A DNA stretch of 64,000 nucleotides from Malania oleifera (lineage: Eukaryota > Streptophyta > Magnoliopsida > Santalales > Ximeniaceae). Under the pieces are notes generated by a model. That model searched no databases and was not told the origin of the DNA. It was given only the letters and a program-made list of their open reading frames with translations. Below, piece after piece: positions 45,059 through 56,555 of the stretch. The first letter of the stretch is position 1. Each line of letters begins with the position of its first letter. The translations under genes and the position numbers were made by a program. The stretch spans positions 31,115,032 to 31,179,031 of the forward strand of contig NC_080420.1 in NCBI RefSeq assembly GCF_029873635.1. The letters run 5' to 3'.

Positions 45059-45597
45059 ATACTGTCCTTTGCGATGGAACCTTAAGTCTAGGTTCCATGA
45101 GGTTACAAAAATGTTTAAGACCTTGTCCCTCCGCAAATCTAAAATGTAATTCATACACTATCACCATATATATATGCTAAAGCCTTTCTAAGAACACTTG
45201 CATCATATTTTTGGCATGTTAGTTGTTTTCCCTCCATTTTTGTTTCTAGTTTGAATTTAATTTGTGATTAATTACGATCACGAGGTCTCTTATAGGGATA
45301 CTTAGCATATGTAATCAAGTGATTCCACAAAACTCTTGTTCCATTTCTTCTTGAATCAGCATAGAAATTTTCGGATAATATTTACATTTAACTTTTATCT
45401 CTTGATGTCATAAAAAAATAGTCTATTAAAATGGTCTCATACCTCTGATCTTGATTAAACTTCTTCTTGTTACCCAACTCTATTCCTGAAGTAGCAACAT
45501 TATTTCCTAATTTTGTATTCATGCTTGTGCTTGGACTTGGATTTGGGCTCGAATAAGGAGTTGTATTGAGACTTGCGTTGTCCTTAATTTTAAACAT
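45059..45597 (-). pseudogene. hAT transposase, N-terminal half
   Basis: The ATG at 45597 opens MFKIKDNASLNTTPYSS, then a Ser/Pro-rich stretch and KKKFNQDQRYETI. After a frame change a degraded BED-type zinc finger follows (CKYY where CKYC is expected, NGTRVLWNHLITYAKY near 45300). Then QLTCQKYDASVLRKALAYM and IVYELHFRFAEGQGLKHF, then VPSQRTV at the retrotransposon border. These are hAT (zinc-finger BED, RICESLEEPER-like) landmarks. The expected next residues ARDC are found at 31940 on the other side of the insertion, proving the two halves were one gene. Confidence 0.86.
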
Positions 45598-46587
45598 CTA
45601 TAAAAATCATGCATAATTGCAAATTTGTTAGATTCGAAGCACAAACTAATATTAAAAGACTCACAAATCTCATAAACTAATATTATCTATAATATTTAAG
45701 AAGCTAGTGCATGATGAAAGAGACTAAAAAAATAAAAAATAGAGAAAACTTGAATGTCCAACTATGTTTATCAACATAACTTTATTATGAAGATTAGTGA
45801 AGCAGAATAGTGATTACTATAACTAATATATATAAATAAAGGTAAAAGCAATACTACACCTCATGCTTAAAGAAAAACTATATATGAGTAGAAGGTTTAA
45901 TATGTTTTTATAGGTACATGAGGACCCATAAGATAGTGGGACACATCTTATGCTAAAAGAAAAGCTATGAGTAACACCCTTACACATGCTTCCTTGTAAA
46001 AAAAAAAAAAAATTGCATATTAAGATATAAAATTTAAGGGCTTTTTGCACACATTTAGAAATATAATTTTTAGAGGATTAATATAACATAGTACAACTAT
46101 CAATCAAGATGGTGTCCATATACATGTTGAAAACAAGTTATTCCTCACAATCAACTCAATTTGAATGTCTAAAGCTTAAATCATAAATTTTTTTAAAAAA
46201 TTAAATATTATTTTTTAAAAAATGTAGCAAATTATTATTATTTTTATCATGGCTAGTAAAAAATGCTATTGAATTTCTATATGACTATATATGAAATGAA
46301 TTGGGAATATGTACATAAAGATCTAGAATTAAATTAACAGTAATATAAAGAGGGGCTTATTAGTTGTTTCGAAAGGAGGATTGGGAGATAAAACTCACTT
46401 GTTCAAGGTTATAATGTGGATTCCTCTTTTTCTTCCTAGCCTTTGCAATTCCTGCAATGAAACCATGAATCCATCAAAATGAAATTGTACCCTTGAATAC
46501 GATAAGTATGTGGAACCATAAATCAATAAAAATGAAATCTGCTTTCAGTTTATATCAATAAATGTTTGTGTGCGTATGTGGATTCTC
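45598..46587 (-). other. hAT 5' non-coding region
   Basis: AT-rich. A minus-strand acceptor-like ttcattgcag near 46455-46470, followed by a Lys/Arg-rich stretch, suggests a 5' intron or exon of the hAT gene. Otherwise nothing recognised; the open frame 45823-46050 has no domain. Confidence 0.45.
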
Positions 46588-48634
46588 TATAGAAACCTGA
46601 AGAATTATAATAATTAAATAATAAAATAAAGAAGAGAAAAATGAATTTTGGTCGACGAGGGTAGAAGTGCTCGTTGACGAGCAGGGTTGTTGGACTCGTC
46701 GACGCGAAGTTACCGAGAGGGCAGTTTTCAGGGCCTAAATCTCGTCGACGAAGAGTAGGCGTTCGTCGATGAAACTATCGCTTGGACTTGTCGATGAGGA
46801 AATGTGACTCGTCGACGAGGCCACGTGGATAAGCAATTCTATAAAAGGTATAAAACTCATTTTTGGTGAGAGAATCATGCAGGAATTCTCTCTCTCTCTC
46901 TCTAACCCCGACCCCCTCTGCCTTCTCTCTAGGTTTCTAGGCAGGTTCTTCGCTGATTTGACGATCTAAAGTTGCCACACTACTTTTGGGAAGTTTCTCT
47001 TCATTCTTGCAGGAGTGGATCGTTGGTTAAGCCAACTTGGGCATCATCCCAAAATTTGGGTAAGTTGATTATTTTAATATTTATTAAGGTATTTGGTATT
47101 TCTAGGCTGAGGATGTGTGAATTTCAGGGTGTTGAGCTGGGAATGCCATAGGAGTAAATTTAGTTAAATTTGTGGGCTTTTTAAGTAGCCAAGTAAGGTG
47201 ATAAATTAAATCAATTTATTTTTATGAAAATTTATCATTTTAAAACATGTATATTCAGAATTTATGTAGATATGTTATATTAGAATATTTGGGAATACTG
47301 CTGTTGAATAGGAAAATGATTTTAAAATGTTTAGACAGAAAAATATTCAGCTTAAGTATTCAGTTTTAATACTATTTAAATCTGTGTGGCATGAGTATCA
47401 TTTTATGAATATTTTGTTACGTCAGATTTTCAGTAAAAGCATGTTTACAACAGTTTTTGAGGAAAACCATAAATAATACAGGAATTTATGGTTTTCAGAT
47501 TTTATGATGATATTACAAATTTCAGTTCAGTATGTTACAATATGCTCGGCACAACACCGTGATTGATAGCCGACGCAAGGCCATAATTATGTATGTTACT
47601 CGGTGCAAGGCCGTGATTATGTATGATATGCCAGAATTCAGAAAAATGCTATCAATCTAGTTTCATGTTAAATCAGTATATGTAAACATAATATATGTTA
47701 TCAAAATACGGATGGTTTAGTTTAGATCAGTATTCAGGGCTTGGTACCGTAGCTATTCAGTTTAATTCAGATTAGTGCTACCACACTTGCCAATAGAGAG
47801 TGTGAGAGATGGATAGTTGATGCGACTTTAGTGTAGTGTTGTAGATGTCCCTTTGGCAGTCCGGACTAGGGTGGGGCAGGCCCATCGTACTCATAGGCAC
47901 ATTTGACTTGGCAGTGGTCAGCCAGCCATTGTCAGGTCCTGCCTTTGGGCTACACAACCCAATCATGGAGGGTAATACATGACATCAGCTAGTTATCCAT
48001 CATGGGTAATATTTCAGTACTATCAGCTATAGTAGATGATTTTATAATAACTGAAATTCAGTATGATTTAACATGATCATGATTATGTATGTTTTACCTA
48101 GTATCATATCATCAGTTTTTATCCAGACATTTATTATGTATTGTTTATCTATTATAGTACGAATATACCCATACCGCCACACAACTGATATTAGTTTATT
48201 TCCCTTACTGAAAGGTGTCTCATCCCAGCTTACAAAATATTTTAGGGATTCCATATCGACAGGCGGACTGAGCTTCGCGTCGATGGAGGCAGTCCATACT
48301 ATCGCGGTAGGAGGGTGAGTTACCGAGTTAGGGCCAGAGGGTTTTTTTTTTTGGATTATGATCCTAGTTTTTCCTTTTGGTCTTTTGGAGGATTGTATAT
48401 TTATATTTATATTTATAGAAATGTTATGGAATGTAGTAAAACTCTGGTACTGTTTGTTATGAATGTAATTTATATTTTTCGCTGCTTAGGTGTTCGCTGT
48501 GTATGACAGGTGTATCCCCAGCACCCACAGGGTCGGGTTGATTTTGCTATTTTGGAATCAGGGTTATTATTACGAATGATATTTTATGTATGTGAGGAAA
48601 AAAAAAGTTATGGTAAAATAAGCAGGTTGTTACA
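46588..48634 (+). mobile_element. Solo LTR related to the Tekay LTRs
   Basis: It runs from tatagaaacctgaag to ggttgttaca (2047 bp), flanked by perfect ttctc target duplications (46583-46587 and 48635-48639). The left end has the same layout as the LTRs at 5554 and 15353 (aattattaataaata-like start, cgtcgacga palindromes, G-box, CT tract). The first bases have decayed from the expected tgtaaagacc. It includes a donor-like gggtaagttg (47056), the cttactgaaaggtgtctcatcc motif and an acceptor-like tattttag (about 48243). No coding sequence. Confidence 0.92.
46640..46850 (+). promoter_or_regulatory. LTR U3 promoter with palindromes, G-box and TATA box
   Basis: The perfect 12-bp palindrome CTCGTCGACGAG (46808-46819) abuts the perfect G-box CCACGTGG (46821-46828), followed by TATAAAAG (46840-46847). 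Several further gtcgacga copies lie at 46650-46800. The order matches the Tekay LTRs. Promoter function is inferred from layout. Confidence 0.6.
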
Positions 48635-48639
48635 TTCTC

Positions 48640-48912
48640 AAATTCTCATGCAATGTTTTAGAAGAATATAAAAAATCTTTGGGCCTAAAAAAAGGAGAAA
48701 AAATATACCTTGGCTTGCAGTTAATGTTCTCGAGTCATTCTTGAGCTCTGAGCTTGATGATTGAGGTTGAGGGCTTGCTGTCTAATGAGGCGACAAGAGT
48801 TGCAACTCGCAAGGTTGCACATGTCGAAGGCTTGGAGTCATAGGAACTGGGGAGGTGTCAAAGGCTTGCTATTTGATGAGGCAACAACCGATGAGGGTTG
48901 TAAGGTTGCTGG
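48640..48912 (-). other. hAT 5' leader, first part, no gene
   Basis: G-rich imperfect repeats (gaggcttgct, gatgaggc) lie between the solo LTR and the copia insertion, continuing at 54048. The plus open frame 48761-48985 crosses into the copia LTR and is not a gene. Confidence 0.5.
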
Positions 48913-49274
48913 TGTTGTGTTGGGTACCCCACTTGTGCCAAACACCAATACTACAATTATTACTATTGAATATATAAGGAACTAAAGCAATGCAGAAACT
49001 AATAATAAAACAGTAAAAAGAACAAGATAAGAAATTAACGAGGTATGGTATAGAATTATCTATGTCCTCGGGCGCCAACGATCAATCCACTACTTCTTGA
49101 CAAAGTACAACTTTGAGGTGTATTTTACAAATGGAGAGTTGAACTCTTTATATAACTTCAACCTCAAAACCAAAAAACACTTCTCTCCAATGTGGGACAA
49201 ATAATACAAAAAATTCAAAACAACTTTTTATACCAATGTGGAACTATTCTACCAATGTGGGACAAAAAACAACT
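48913..49274 (-). repeat. 3' LTR of copia element
   Basis: Starts tgttgtgttgggtacc on the plus strand and ends acaaaaaacaac. It differs from the 53687-54047 copy by scattered substitutions. The small stretches readable on either strand are not genes. Confidence 0.9.
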
Positions 49275-49429
49275 AATCTCTACCTTGACGATAAATTCAA
49301 CAAATTTTTTAGTTACCAACATTTCCTTGAGTTCCACATCATCGACGCCTTCCAAAAATATTCAGACTTGCTGGATATTGATCAAGTCCCAACAATGTTT
49401 GAACTTGATTGTTGTCACAATCTTAGTTA

Positions 49430-50104
49430 ACATATCTGCGGGATTTTTAGTCGTAACAATCTTCTGAAGCAGTTTTCAGTTGTAGCAATCTTCTGAAGAA
49501 GTATCTTGCCTCCATCAATAATATCCCGCATAAAATGAAACTAAATTTTGATATGCTTCATTCGTGCATGGTAAACTTGGTTCTTTGTCAAATGAATAGC
49601 ACTCTGACTATCATAGAACACAACAATGTGCTTTTGAACAACTCCCAAGTTTTTAAGTAAACCCTGCAACCAAATAGCTTTCTTAACAGCCTCTGAAGCT
49701 GTCATATACACTGTTTGTGTTGTACATAAGGCAATGGTAGACTATAAGGTAGACCTCCAACTCACTGGACCATTAGCAAATGGAAAAACATATTTAGTAG
49801 TTGATCGAAGTTTATCCAAATCTCCTGCAAAATTAGAATCCACATATCCAACAACATGCTGATCAATAGTATTATTTTTCTCAAATACTATACCAACATC
49901 AATCGTATTCATAATATATCTCAAAATCCATTTCACAGCTTGCCAATGTCCTTTACTCGTATTATGCATATACCTGCTCACTATACTAATAACTTGTGAA
50001 ATATCAGGTCTAGTGCAAACCATTGCATACATCAAACTACCAACAACACTTGCATAAGGAACCTGTGACATATACCTACTTTCCTCATCTGATTTAGGAG
50101 ACAA
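49430..50104 (-). pseudogene. copia RNase H
   Basis: The minus-strand frame 50104-49742 reads YASVVGSLMYAMVCTRPDI, WQAVKWILRYIMNT, VVGYVDSNFAGDLDK and STTKYVF. Later blocks such as DSQSAIHLTKNQVYHAR-like (near 49590) and the ADMLTK-like end (near 49430) appear in shifted frames. It corresponds to the copia RNase H with ADHIDVRFHF-type tail, decayed by a stop near 49741 and by indels. Confidence 0.85.
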
Positions 50105-50109
50105 AGCCG

Positions 50110-51001
50110 AACTAAGTTTGAAATGAGGAGCAAGAGGAGTGCTTACTGGTTTTGACTACTCAGACATGCCAAAACTCTGTACTACCTTCTTCAAATACTG
50201 TTTCTGAGACAAACTAACTCTTCCTCTCATTTTGTCTCTGCGAATCTCCATGCCAAGTATCTTCTTTACTTCACCAAGATCTTTCATCTCAATCTCTTGA
50301 TTTAACTAACTTTTCAACTTGTTGATTTCTTCCCTATTCTTTCAAGCTATCAATATATCATCAACATACAATAGTAAATCTATAAAAGATCCATTTTGTA
50401 GTCTGCGAAAATAAACCCAAAGATTATGTTTATTTCTTATGTACTTTTGACCCATCACAAACTGATGAAATCGTTTGTACCACTGTCTTGGAGACTGTTT
50501 TAAACCATACAATGATTTACCCATTTTACATACCCAATTTTATTTTCCAACAACCTAAAATCCATCTAGCTGAGTCATATAGATTTCCTCTTCCAAATTA
50601 CCATGTAAAAAGGTAGTTTTTACATCGAGTTAAACTAGTTCAAGATCAAGTTGTACTACCAAAGCCAACAAAATTCGAATGGAAGAATGCTTAACAACTG
50701 GAGAAAATACCTCATTATAATCAATGCTTTCCTTCTGTGCGTAGCCCTTAGCTGCCAATCTAACTTTAAAGCGAACTTTTTTTGCATATGGAAATCCTTC
50801 TTTCTTTACATAAACCCATTTGCAACCAATTGCTTTCTTACCCTTAGGCAACTGGGCTAGCTCCGAAGTCTGATTCTGATAAAGAGACTGCATTTCTTCA
50901 TCCATCGCTCTTTCCCACTTGTCTAATTCAGAGTTCTTGATTGCTTCTTTGAAAGTGTAAGGAACATTATCATCCACAATTGGAAGTGCATAGGCCACCA
51001 T
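50110..51001 (-). pseudogene. copia reverse transcriptase
   Basis: The minus-strand frame 51001-50630 reads FKEAIKNSELDKWERAMDEE, KAIGCKWVYVKKEG and DYNEVFSPVVKHSSIRILLA. A stop follows at the LD(V)KT-FLHG block, then 50524-50342 reads GKSLYGLKQSPRQWYKRF and LLLYVDDILIA. The YVDD active site is intact. Several TAG/TAA stops separate the blocks. Confidence 0.9.
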
Positions 51002-51189
51002 TTTAGTATATCGAGCAGGTTTTCAAATTTCTCATCTTGGTCTCTAAGAAACAATTGATTCTTGTTGCTGTAACGATTCTCGAATTGAAATCTCCTCTTC
51101 TTGTATACTATTCCCCACAGTAATTGGAGAGTTACCTTGTGTAGTCTCCTTTCTCACTAGGTTTCCCAAAATTGTCTCAACCTCCACCT

Positions 51190-51892
51190 GTTGTCAAGTA
51201 CCACTGGTCTTCTTTTCAACTTGTGACTCCATGCGTATTGTTTTCTTCATCATCGCAAGTTCATAAAAAGTCACATCCCTGCTTAAAATAATTTTTTTCG
51301 TCTCTAGACACCAAAGGCAGTATCCTTTGACTCCTGCACTTATCCCCAAGAATATTGCTTTCTTGGCTCTTGGATCCAACCTAGATTCTTTAACATGACA
51401 ATAAGTCATAGTACCAAATACATGTAAAGAATCATAATCACTAGCAGGCTTTCCAGACCACATCTCACAGGGTGTTTTTCCCCCTATTGCAGATGATGGT
51501 AGACGGTTGATGACATGACATGCATATCTAATAGCCTCAACTTCAAACCTTTTTTCTAACCAAGCATTAGACAACATACATCGAACTTTCTTCAGCAAAG
51601 CCTGATTCATGTGCTCTGCCACCCTATTCTGTTGTGCTGTATCTCGAATTGTGAAGTGTCAAGCAATACCTTCATCTTGACATACCTTCATAAATAAGTC
51701 ACTCATGTATTCATCACCATTGTCTGATTCGAGCTGTTTAATCTTTCTACCAGTTTGAGTTTTAACTAATTTTTTCCACTTAAGGAAAATATCACATACT
51801 TCATTTTTATGCTGCATAAAATACACCGAAACTCTTCTTGAAAAATCATCAACAAAAGTGACAAAATAATGCATACCACCCAATGAAGCCAT
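51190..51892 (-). pseudogene. copia integrase core and C-terminus
   Basis: The frame 51892-51659 reads GGMHYFVTFVDDFSRRVSVY with the first catalytic Asp, and KQLESDNGDEY with the second. After an interruption, 51622-51194 reads AEHMNQALLKKVRCML (third acidic residue region), ACHVINRLPSSAI, VFGTMTYCHVK and RAKKAIFLGISAGVKGYCLW. The usual GxGxY-like EFLGYSxGxKGY block is recognisable. The GEM-like block is broken near 51640. Confidence 0.88.
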
Positions 51893-51976
51893 TTTTGTGG
51901 GCCTTCATACATCTGTATGGATGTAGTTTAAAATACCTACAGTCTGGTGGATTGTAGTGCCAAATTTCACTCTAGT

Positions 51977-52510
51977 CTATTTTTCCAGGATGAAATGCTC
52001 ACAAAATTCAAGTTTGCACACCTTTGCACCCTTTAACAAACCTCGCTTAGCTAATTGTTGCAAATATTTTTCTCCTGCATGTGCTAATCGCATATGCCAT
52101 AGCCTGATTATATTCAAACCTGCATCTTTCATGGAAACAACAGCTGCTAAGCCAATAATTGTTCTACCTTGTAAAAAATACAAGTTATTTTTCCTTATTC
52201 CTTTCACCACCACCAGCACACCTGATTTAATCTTTAGGGTTCCATCTTTCAAAGTGATAGTGAACCCTTTAGATTTTAAGGCACCCAATGAAATCAGATT
52301 CTTCTTTAGGCTTGGAACATACCTAACATCAGTCAAGGTCTTAATAGTTCTATCTTGACATTTCAACTATATTGATCCTATTCTAGTTGTTTTACAAGTA
52401 TTATCATTTCCCATAAAAACAACCCTACCATCTAATTCTTCAAAATTACAAAATCATTCCCTATTGGGACACATGTGATAGGAACAACCAGAATCCAAAA
52501 TCAACTCACC
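51977..52510 (-). pseudogene. copia protease and pre-integrase domain
   Basis: LILDSGCSYHMCPN near 52500-52460 is the copia aspartic protease active site (DSG), followed by a stop. The frame 52366-51977 holds TLTDVRYVPSLKKNLISLG and the pre-integrase zinc finger region LWHMRLAHAGEKYLQQLAKR with LEFCEHF downstream. Confidence 0.87.
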
Positions 52511-52612
52511 AAAATAATGTGACGAAGATGTTCCAACAAGAAAAAAATCTGACTCACTTACATCATCATTGGCTATATTGGCATTGGAATATGCTTTGCC
52601 CTTATTCTTCTG

Positions 52613-53435
52613 CTATAATGTAGGGCAATCTTTCTTCAAATGCCTACTGTCACGACAAAAAGCGCATTCATCTTTAGCAGGTCTCCCACGAGATTTAATC
52701 CTCCCATGAGATTTACTCCTCCTTCCAGGCATACGGCTATGAGAACGTTCCCTTATTATTAGTGCTTCTGCTTTTTCCTTATGGATGCTTTGATCCTTCT
52801 TTCTGCATTCTGTACTAATCAATGCAATACAAACAACATCATATATAAGTAACTTTATCTTTCCCATATAATAAAGTGGTGGTTAGATGTTTATAATCTT
52901 CAAGGAGAGAATTTATTAACAATATGACTTTATTATTATCTTTCACCTTTTCATCCAAATTTAACAAATCGGCCAAAATTTTATTGAAAGCATTTATGTG
53001 GTCATTAATCGAAATACCTGGTTGATATTGGAAGCAAAACAATTTCTTTTTCAAATAGAGTTGATTTTTCAGACTCTTGGTAATAAATGTATCTTCAAAT
53101 GTCTTCCATAATTTCTTTGCAGGTGTCTCCCTCACAACACAATATTTCTGATTTTTAGTGAGACACAAACGAATCATACCACATGCTTGACGATTGATCT
53201 TTTCCCAATCTCTGTCACCCATATCTACTAGTTTATCATCGAAAGCAATATCTTATTCTTCTTGATACAAGATGCTCATCACCTCACATTGCCACATACC
53301 AAAATTATTGGTACCATCAAATTTCTCTACCTCAAATTGAGCATTAGCTATTGCCTTCGATGATGATGTCAAAGCTGAAGGGGTTGGAGTTTGTGTGGAT
53401 AGAGTTTCTTCTACTACTGTACTAGTTTCTGCCAT
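52613..53435 (-). pseudogene. copia gag
   Basis: The ATG at 53435 opens MAETSTVVEETLSTQTP, then FEVEKFDGTNNFGMWQCEV, a standard copia gag start. The frame 53222-52839 covers the UBN2-type gag domain (AKKLWKTFEDTFITKSLKNQ, INDHINAFNKILADL). The frame 52867-52613 ends in the CCHC knuckle CAFCRDSRHLKKDC. Stops separate the three pieces. Gag forms the cytoplasmic particle. Confidence 0.9.
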
Positions 53436-53672
53436 CTTCTATATATTCAATAGCAACCAACAAAACAAAAGGCCTTGGATGAATAGTACATAGCAATTGT
53501 GTCTACTTTATTTTATCTTATTAAATTTCACTTTAACTAGGCCCACCTCCAGGGAGCAATTGAGCCGCAATGGTCTTTGAGCACTCGCTTAGACAAGGTC
53601 TTTCTTAGGCATAAAATGTGGAATCAAGGATTCTAACAGAGGAACATCTTCGTATCGACACTATTCAACCTA

Positions 53673-53686
53673 TCTCTGATACCAAT
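53673..53686 (-). other. Primer-binding site of copia element
   Basis: The minus strand reads attggtatcagaga directly beside the 5' LTR. tRNA-iMet-type primer site. Confidence 0.88.
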
Positions 53687-54047
53687 TGTTGTGCCGGGCA
53701 CCCTACTTGTGCCAAACACCAATACTACAACTATTGCTATTGAATATATAAGAAACTAAAGCAATGCAGAAATTAATAATAAAACAGTAAAAAGAACAAG
53801 ACAAGAAATTAATAAGGTTCGGTATAGAATTACCTACGTCCTCAGGGGCCGACGACTAATCCACTACTTCTTGACAAAGTACAACTTTGAGGTGTATTTT
53901 ACAAATGGAGAGTTGAGCTCTTTATATAACTTCAACCTCAAGTCCAAAAACACTTCTCTCCAATGTGGGACAAATAATACAAAAAATTTAAGACAACTTT
54001 GTATACGAATGTGGAACTATTCTACCACTGTGGGACAAAAAACAACA
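53687..54047 (-). repeat. 5' LTR of copia element
   Basis: 361 bp, from tgttgtgccgggcacc to aaaaacaaca on the plus strand. Partner of 48913-49274. Followed by target duplication gctgg. Confidence 0.92.
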
Positions 54048-54052
54048 GCTGG

Positions 54053-55260
54053 CCTACGGCAGGTTGGAGGCTTGGAGTTGGAGTCGCGTCGTCGCAGCAA
54101 GTGGGGACATGAGAATGGCCGAGTGGGGATGCAGAGCCGCAGTGCAAAGGTAGAGTCGTAGATGGTTGAGGACTAGAGAGTTGCTGAGTGGGGAGGGAGA
54201 CAAAGTTGTAGCGCATGGACAAAGCCGCAGAGGGTCAGGGACTTGAGGGGGGGTCGATTGAGATTGAGAAGAAACCCTAGAAAAAGTTCATTTACATTAA
54301 GGGAGCAAATCCAGTTTGGTGCAGCCTACTACAATTAAGATAATAGATCAATCATATCTTAATACATATTAATTATATTAATATATAATTTATATTTAAA
54401 TCTATTGTTTTAGTTTTTCTAGTTTGATTCTATTTATGAAATTGAAATCGAAACTGAAATTGAAAATTTCCATTTTCTAGAATCAAAACTAAAATCGAAC
54501 TACTTGTGATCTCGTTTCGGTTTTCAATTTTTTGATAATTTTTGTACATCTCTAATTCCCATTAATTAATTGGACGAAAAATAGATACCCACCTTTTTAG
54601 ATGTTGGACAAAAAGATATGATACTACTCCTTTTAAGATTAAAAAAAAATTTATGCATTTTTCTAGAAATATGTGATAAAAAATATAAATTTTCATTAAA
54701 ATTTTTTACTCATTTAACATTTTGATTTTTACAATATTTATAATTCTATTTGAGCTCATCTTTATTAAAATATTAAAGAAATCTGTGTATTTTTTGCAAA
54801 TCCTTGAAAGACTCATTAAATCCTTAGATAAGGTATTTGCCTTTTTGTATAAGAAAATTCTTAAATTTTTTTAATCTTGTAGCAGGTTTATATCTATTTA
54901 ACAAACATAAAAAATATTCGATAATTTTTGTTATGATAATTGAGAAATTATTAAGTACATCAAATATATATATTAGAACCAAAATGATTTCTTACAAAAA
55001 AAAAATAATAATTATATCTATTTAATTTAATTAAAATATATACATATGATGAAACTATTATGAAATATTAAGTCGGTGTATTCCAAAACCTTTTTCATCA
55101 TTATAAAGAATCCTAATATTTTCTCACTATGATAAATCCTTCGTAGCATGAACCACACTCCCCTTTACCGCGAGTAAGAAAGCGTTGCCTGTGATTCACT
55201 ACTTTTCAAGCTTGGTGACGGCTGCTTTTATTCCAGTCCACTTAATCCTTCTTTATTTTA
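54053..55260. other. hAT right end, then AT-rich intergenic DNA
   Basis: 54053-54554 is the hAT 5' leader and terminus (G-rich, then gaaattgaaatcgaaac-type subterminal repeats). 54563-55260 is AT-rich with no credible open frame or RNA gene and forms the upstream region of the RING-H2 gene. Confidence 0.55.
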
Positions 55261-55282
55261 TTTTCCCGTCTCACACCAAGTC

Positions 55283-55400
55283 TATATATACATGCCTATT
55301 TCCTCTGACCATCGCCCTATACCAAAAACGTACGCAGCTGAGTCCTGCATACCTCAACTCTCTCTCTCTCTCTCTCTCTATTTTTCATCTTCCTCCGGCC
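55283..55400 (+). promoter_or_regulatory. Core promoter and leader of RING-H2 gene
   Basis: TATATATA (55283-55290) lies about 118 bp before the start codon. A (CT)n pyrimidine tract at about 55359-55379, common in plant leaders, lies between. The context gccactcatcatgttc holds the chosen ATG at 55408. Confidence 0.6.
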
Positions 55401-55407
55401 ACTCATC

Positions 55408-55848
55408 ATGTTCATCAACTACATAATTTTCATCATTGCCCAGCTCAAATGGGCGTGGAACTTCCTCTTCCACCAATCCCTCTTCCTGCACCGAGACCTC
55501 GTCCTCGGCGCGCCATCGTTCGAGACGGGAGAGAAGCTTGGCGTGACGTCTTACAAGGCGGCCCTGGCGCAGCCTGGGGGACGGGAAGACGAAGAGGCGG
55601 CGGCGGAGTGCGCGGTGTGCCTGTGCAAGATAGAAGAAGGGGAGGAGATAAAGGAGCTGAGGTGCGAGCATCTGTTTCACAGTGATTGCTTGGATAGATG
55701 GATGGGGTACAGGAATACCACGTGTCCATTGTGCAGGGATGCTCTGGGTCCCCGGAGAATGGTCACGGAGCTGGGAGAGGAAGTGCTCGTGTTTAAGTTT
55801 TGCTCTTTTCGCTCCGGCGGCGGGAGAAGCATGTGGTGGCTTCGGTAA
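55408..55848 (+). CDS. RING-H2 finger protein, probable membrane-anchored E3 ubiquitin ligase
   Basis: This is an intact single-exon frame of 146 residues and the only convincing host gene in the window. Residues 2-26 are hydrophobic and aromatic (a likely membrane anchor). Residues 68-109 form a complete RING-H2 finger: C68-x2-C71-x14-C86-x-H88-x2-H91-x2-C94-x11-C106-x2-C109, with CPLC at the end. RING-H2 proteins bring a ubiquitin-loaded E2 enzyme to a substrate. Small single-exon members with an N-terminal membrane segment include the RHA2, XERICO and BRH1-like types, many hormone- or stress-responsive; I cannot say which this is. Its GC-rich codons contrast with the AT-rich surroundings. 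It has a TATA box and CT tract upstream. It lies about 850 bp from the hAT end and 700 bp from a copia remnant. Overlapping frames on both strands are shadows. Confidence 0.93.
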   Translation: MFINYIIFIIAQLKWAWNFLFHQSLFLHRDLVLGAPSFETGEKLGVTSYKAALAQPGGREDEEAAAECAVCLCKIEEGEEIKELRCEHLFHSDCLDRWMGYRNTTCPLCRDALGPRRMVTELGEEVLVFKFCSFRSGGGRSMWWLR

Positions 55849-56555
55849 ATTGTTATACGTATAACCGGCCGGCGCTAATTAAGCTGCTGAAAGCCTGAAA
55901 CAACTGTTCTAATTTCTTCATTTTATTTTGTTCTTTTCTGAATTAATGTTTGTATGGTGAGGAACGGGTTCCTTTGTATTGCACTTTGGCAAAAATTAAG
56001 GCACTTCGTATGTAAAATGGGGTTTGTTAATTAATGCGTTACCTGTATAATTAAGGTGAGTCAAGTTGCATGCTGATCCAATTGTACGTACTACGTACCA
56101 ATCAACTTAGCTTGTTCACTGCTTGATGCCAAAACTTTTCCATCTGCAATGAATGTCAACGTTGTATCGATGGATTGATGGATTTCAAATTTGTTAAGTT
56201 GAGAGCGAGATACCCTTTCCCATGAATATATATACAATAATGAAATGGTGAGGGGCAATAATAATAATGATTTGATAGAGTCGTGATTAACCAGTTTTTT
56301 CTTTAGGTACAGTTAGTTTACCTAATTACTACTTATTGATGGGTATCTAAACTAATCTTAAAGCCAACAAACCCATAGTCTTGCTCTACTTTTATCAAAA
56401 CTAAGATTGGGAGTATAGTTGTAAAAGAGGAAGGAATTGATACCCCCTACACACTTGTTTCATCAAACGATATCTAATTAATTATGAATTATCCCTAAAT
56501 TAAATCGAATGATCTTTTATTAACTTCTTAAGAGAAATAGAATCCTCTTCCATGA
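55849..56555 (+). other. 3' region of RING-H2 gene and intergenic DNA
   Basis: AT-rich with possible poly(A) signals (aattaatgtttg near 55941, aataatgaaat near 56236). No gene seen. Confidence 0.5.

Larger units (their letters stand above)
48913..54047 (-). mobile_element. Ty1/copia element, complete structure, minus strand
   Basis: Perfect gctgg target duplications (48908-48912 and 54048-54052) flank two LTRs of about 361 bp (48913-49274 and 53687-54047). In minus-strand order the element has primer site, gag, protease, integrase, reverse transcriptase and RNase H, the copia order. Total length about 5.1 kb. Motifs suggest a Tork/TNT1-like lineage (moderate confidence). Stops and frameshifts split the polyprotein, yet the active sites are mostly readable. 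Confidence 0.93.
30356..54554 (-). mobile_element. hAT transposon, interrupted by three large insertions
   Basis: The ends are acgggtgtaatc at 30356 and gtacatctcta at 54554, an imperfect inverted pair. They are flanked by cttcccaa (30348-30355) and attcccat (54555-54562), a 6/8 match to an 8-bp hAT target duplication. Both subterminal regions are rich in aaatcgaaac-type repeats (30370-30500 and 54400-54530). The transposase reads on the minus strand: N-terminal half at 45059-45597, C-terminal part at 31320-31943. Removing the insertions 31944-45058, 46588-48639 and 48913-54052 leaves about 3.9 kb. The termini are inferred and less certain than the transposase. Confidence 0.7.

Noticed and set aside
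51957..52358. 133-residue plus-strand open frame
   Set aside because: Antisense shadow of the copia pre-integrase region.
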